A stretch of DNA of 5,864 bases, taken from contig JAHFPO010000135.1 in NCBI GenBank assembly GCA_023266695.1, positions 1-5,864 on the forward strand, read 5' to 3'. Both the position numbers and the translations under genes were made by a program. Below, in pieces: positions 5,336 to 5,864 of the stretch. The stretch comes from Hyphomicrobiales bacterium. Its GTDB lineage: Bacteria > Pseudomonadota > Alphaproteobacteria > Rhizobiales > Xanthobacteraceae. The notes beneath the pieces are model-generated. The model saw only the letters and a program-made list of their open reading frames with translations. It was not told where the DNA came from and ran no database searches. The stretch's first letter is position 1. The number at the start of each line of letters is the position of its first letter.

Positions 5336-5864
5336 ATGTCCGCCGGCAACGACAATTCGGGTTCGGGGTTCAAGGAATCACCGCATTATCACGGCCATCG
5401 CGAACGTTTGCGCAGCCGCTTCCGCGAAGCGGGTGAGGAAGCGCTAGCGGATTACGAACTCCTGGAGCTTGTGCTGTTCCGCGCACAGCCGCGGCGCGAC
5501 GTGAAGCCGCTCGCCAAGGCGCTGATGGCGCGCTTCGGCTCATTCGCCGAGGTGGTATCGGCCTCGCCGGCGCGGCTCGCCGAGGTGGAAGGGCTCGGCG
5601 AGGCGGCGATCACCGAACTCAAGCTCGTTCAGGCGGCCGCGCATCGGCTGGCCCGCGGCGAAGTGAAGCGGCGGCCGATGCTGTCGTCGTGGTCGGCGGT
5701 GCTCGATTATTGCCGGGCCTCGATGGCGTTCGCCGACAAGGAACAGTTTCGTGTGTTGTTTCTCGACAAGCGCAACCAGCTCATCGCCGACGAGGTGCAA
5801 CAGATCGGGACCGTCGATCATACCCCGGTCTATCCGCGCGAGGTGGTCAAGCGCGCGCTCGAGC
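5336..5864 (+). CDS. radC: RadC family (JAB/MPN domain) protein, 3'-truncated by the window
   Basis: The first 176 residues of a RadC/UPF0758 protein, running off the right edge. After a short variable N-terminus comes HYHGHRERLRSRFREAG (residues 17-33), then DYELLELVLFRAQPRRDVKPLAK (39-61), and a helix-hairpin-helix-like region FGSFAEV to VEGLGEAAITELK (67-96). The start of the JAB domain follows, with LSSWSAVLDYCRASMAF, FRVLFLDKRN, and VDHTPVYPREVVKRALE at the edge. The family's metal-binding HNHPSGDPTPS-type segment lies just beyond the window and could not be checked. The N-terminal form with PRRDVKPLAK is the alphaproteobacterial version. The name comes from an old DNA-repair assignment in E. 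coli that was later withdrawn, and the biochemical role remains unclear. The ATG at 5336 is 5 bp after the map stop, with no strong ribosome binding site, suggesting coupling to map. Confidence 0.93.
   Translation, partial: MSAGNDNSGSGFKESPHYHGHRERLRSRFREAGEEALADYELLELVLFRAQPRRDVKPLAKALMARFGSFAEVVSASPARLAEVEGLGEAAITELKLVQAAAHRLARGEVKRRPMLSSWSAVLDYCRASMAFADKEQFRVLFLDKRNQLIADEVQQIGTVDHTPVYPREVVKRALE

Noticed and set aside
1..5864. A search by eye for CRISPR arrays, tRNAs, insertion-sequence ends, long direct or inverted repeats and toxin-antitoxin or defence genes.
   Set aside because: Nothing found. The window is almost fully coding with well-known families, and the largest gap is 59 bp.

Overview
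The window is a gene-dense, high-GC stretch (hand counts of sampled lines give about 60-75% G+C) with eight genes, all on the + strand. Gaps are at most 59 bp, and one junction is an ATGA stop/start overlap. Codon use, protein sequences and the order sfsA-map-radC suggest an alphaproteobacterium, probably of the Hyphomicrobiales (Bradyrhizobium-like). That assignment is inferred from family resemblance, not from a marker gene. Both ends are cut inside genes: an IlvD/Edd-type dehydratase on the left and radC on the right.

Left part (1-3716), probable sugar-acid or carboxylic-acid catabolic operon. The genes in order are the C-terminus of an IlvD/Edd dehydratase of the aldonate type, an isocitrate lyase/PEP mutase superfamily protein, a GNAT acetyltransferase, a classical SDR dehydrogenase, and an extended SDR of the D-erythronate dehydrogenase (DenD) type. 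The classical SDR resembles human DHRS6/BDH2 and bacterial 2-keto-3-deoxy-L-fuconate dehydrogenases. The first four genes are separated by 1, -4 and 12 bp, which indicates co-translation, and denD follows after 46 bp. A dehydratase, two polyol-acid dehydrogenases and a possible C-C lyase together read as a route from an aldonate-type acid to central metabolites. The substrate cannot be fixed from the sequence, and transporter, regulator and kinase genes must lie outside the window if they exist.

Right part (3727-5864), housekeeping block: sfsA (DNA/RNA nuclease homologue), map (type I methionine aminopeptidase, all five metal ligands present) and radC (JAB/MPN family, cut off before its metal-binding motif). 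sfsA starts only 10 bp after denD, so the catabolic genes run directly into the housekeeping genes without a visible terminator.

I see no RNA genes, mobile elements, CRISPR arrays or long repeats. No clearly novel system is evident. The most interesting points are the uncharacterised combination of the PEP-mutase-like protein and the GNAT with the two dehydrogenases, and the stop codon that doubles as part of a Shine-Dalgarno sequence at 1925-1930.
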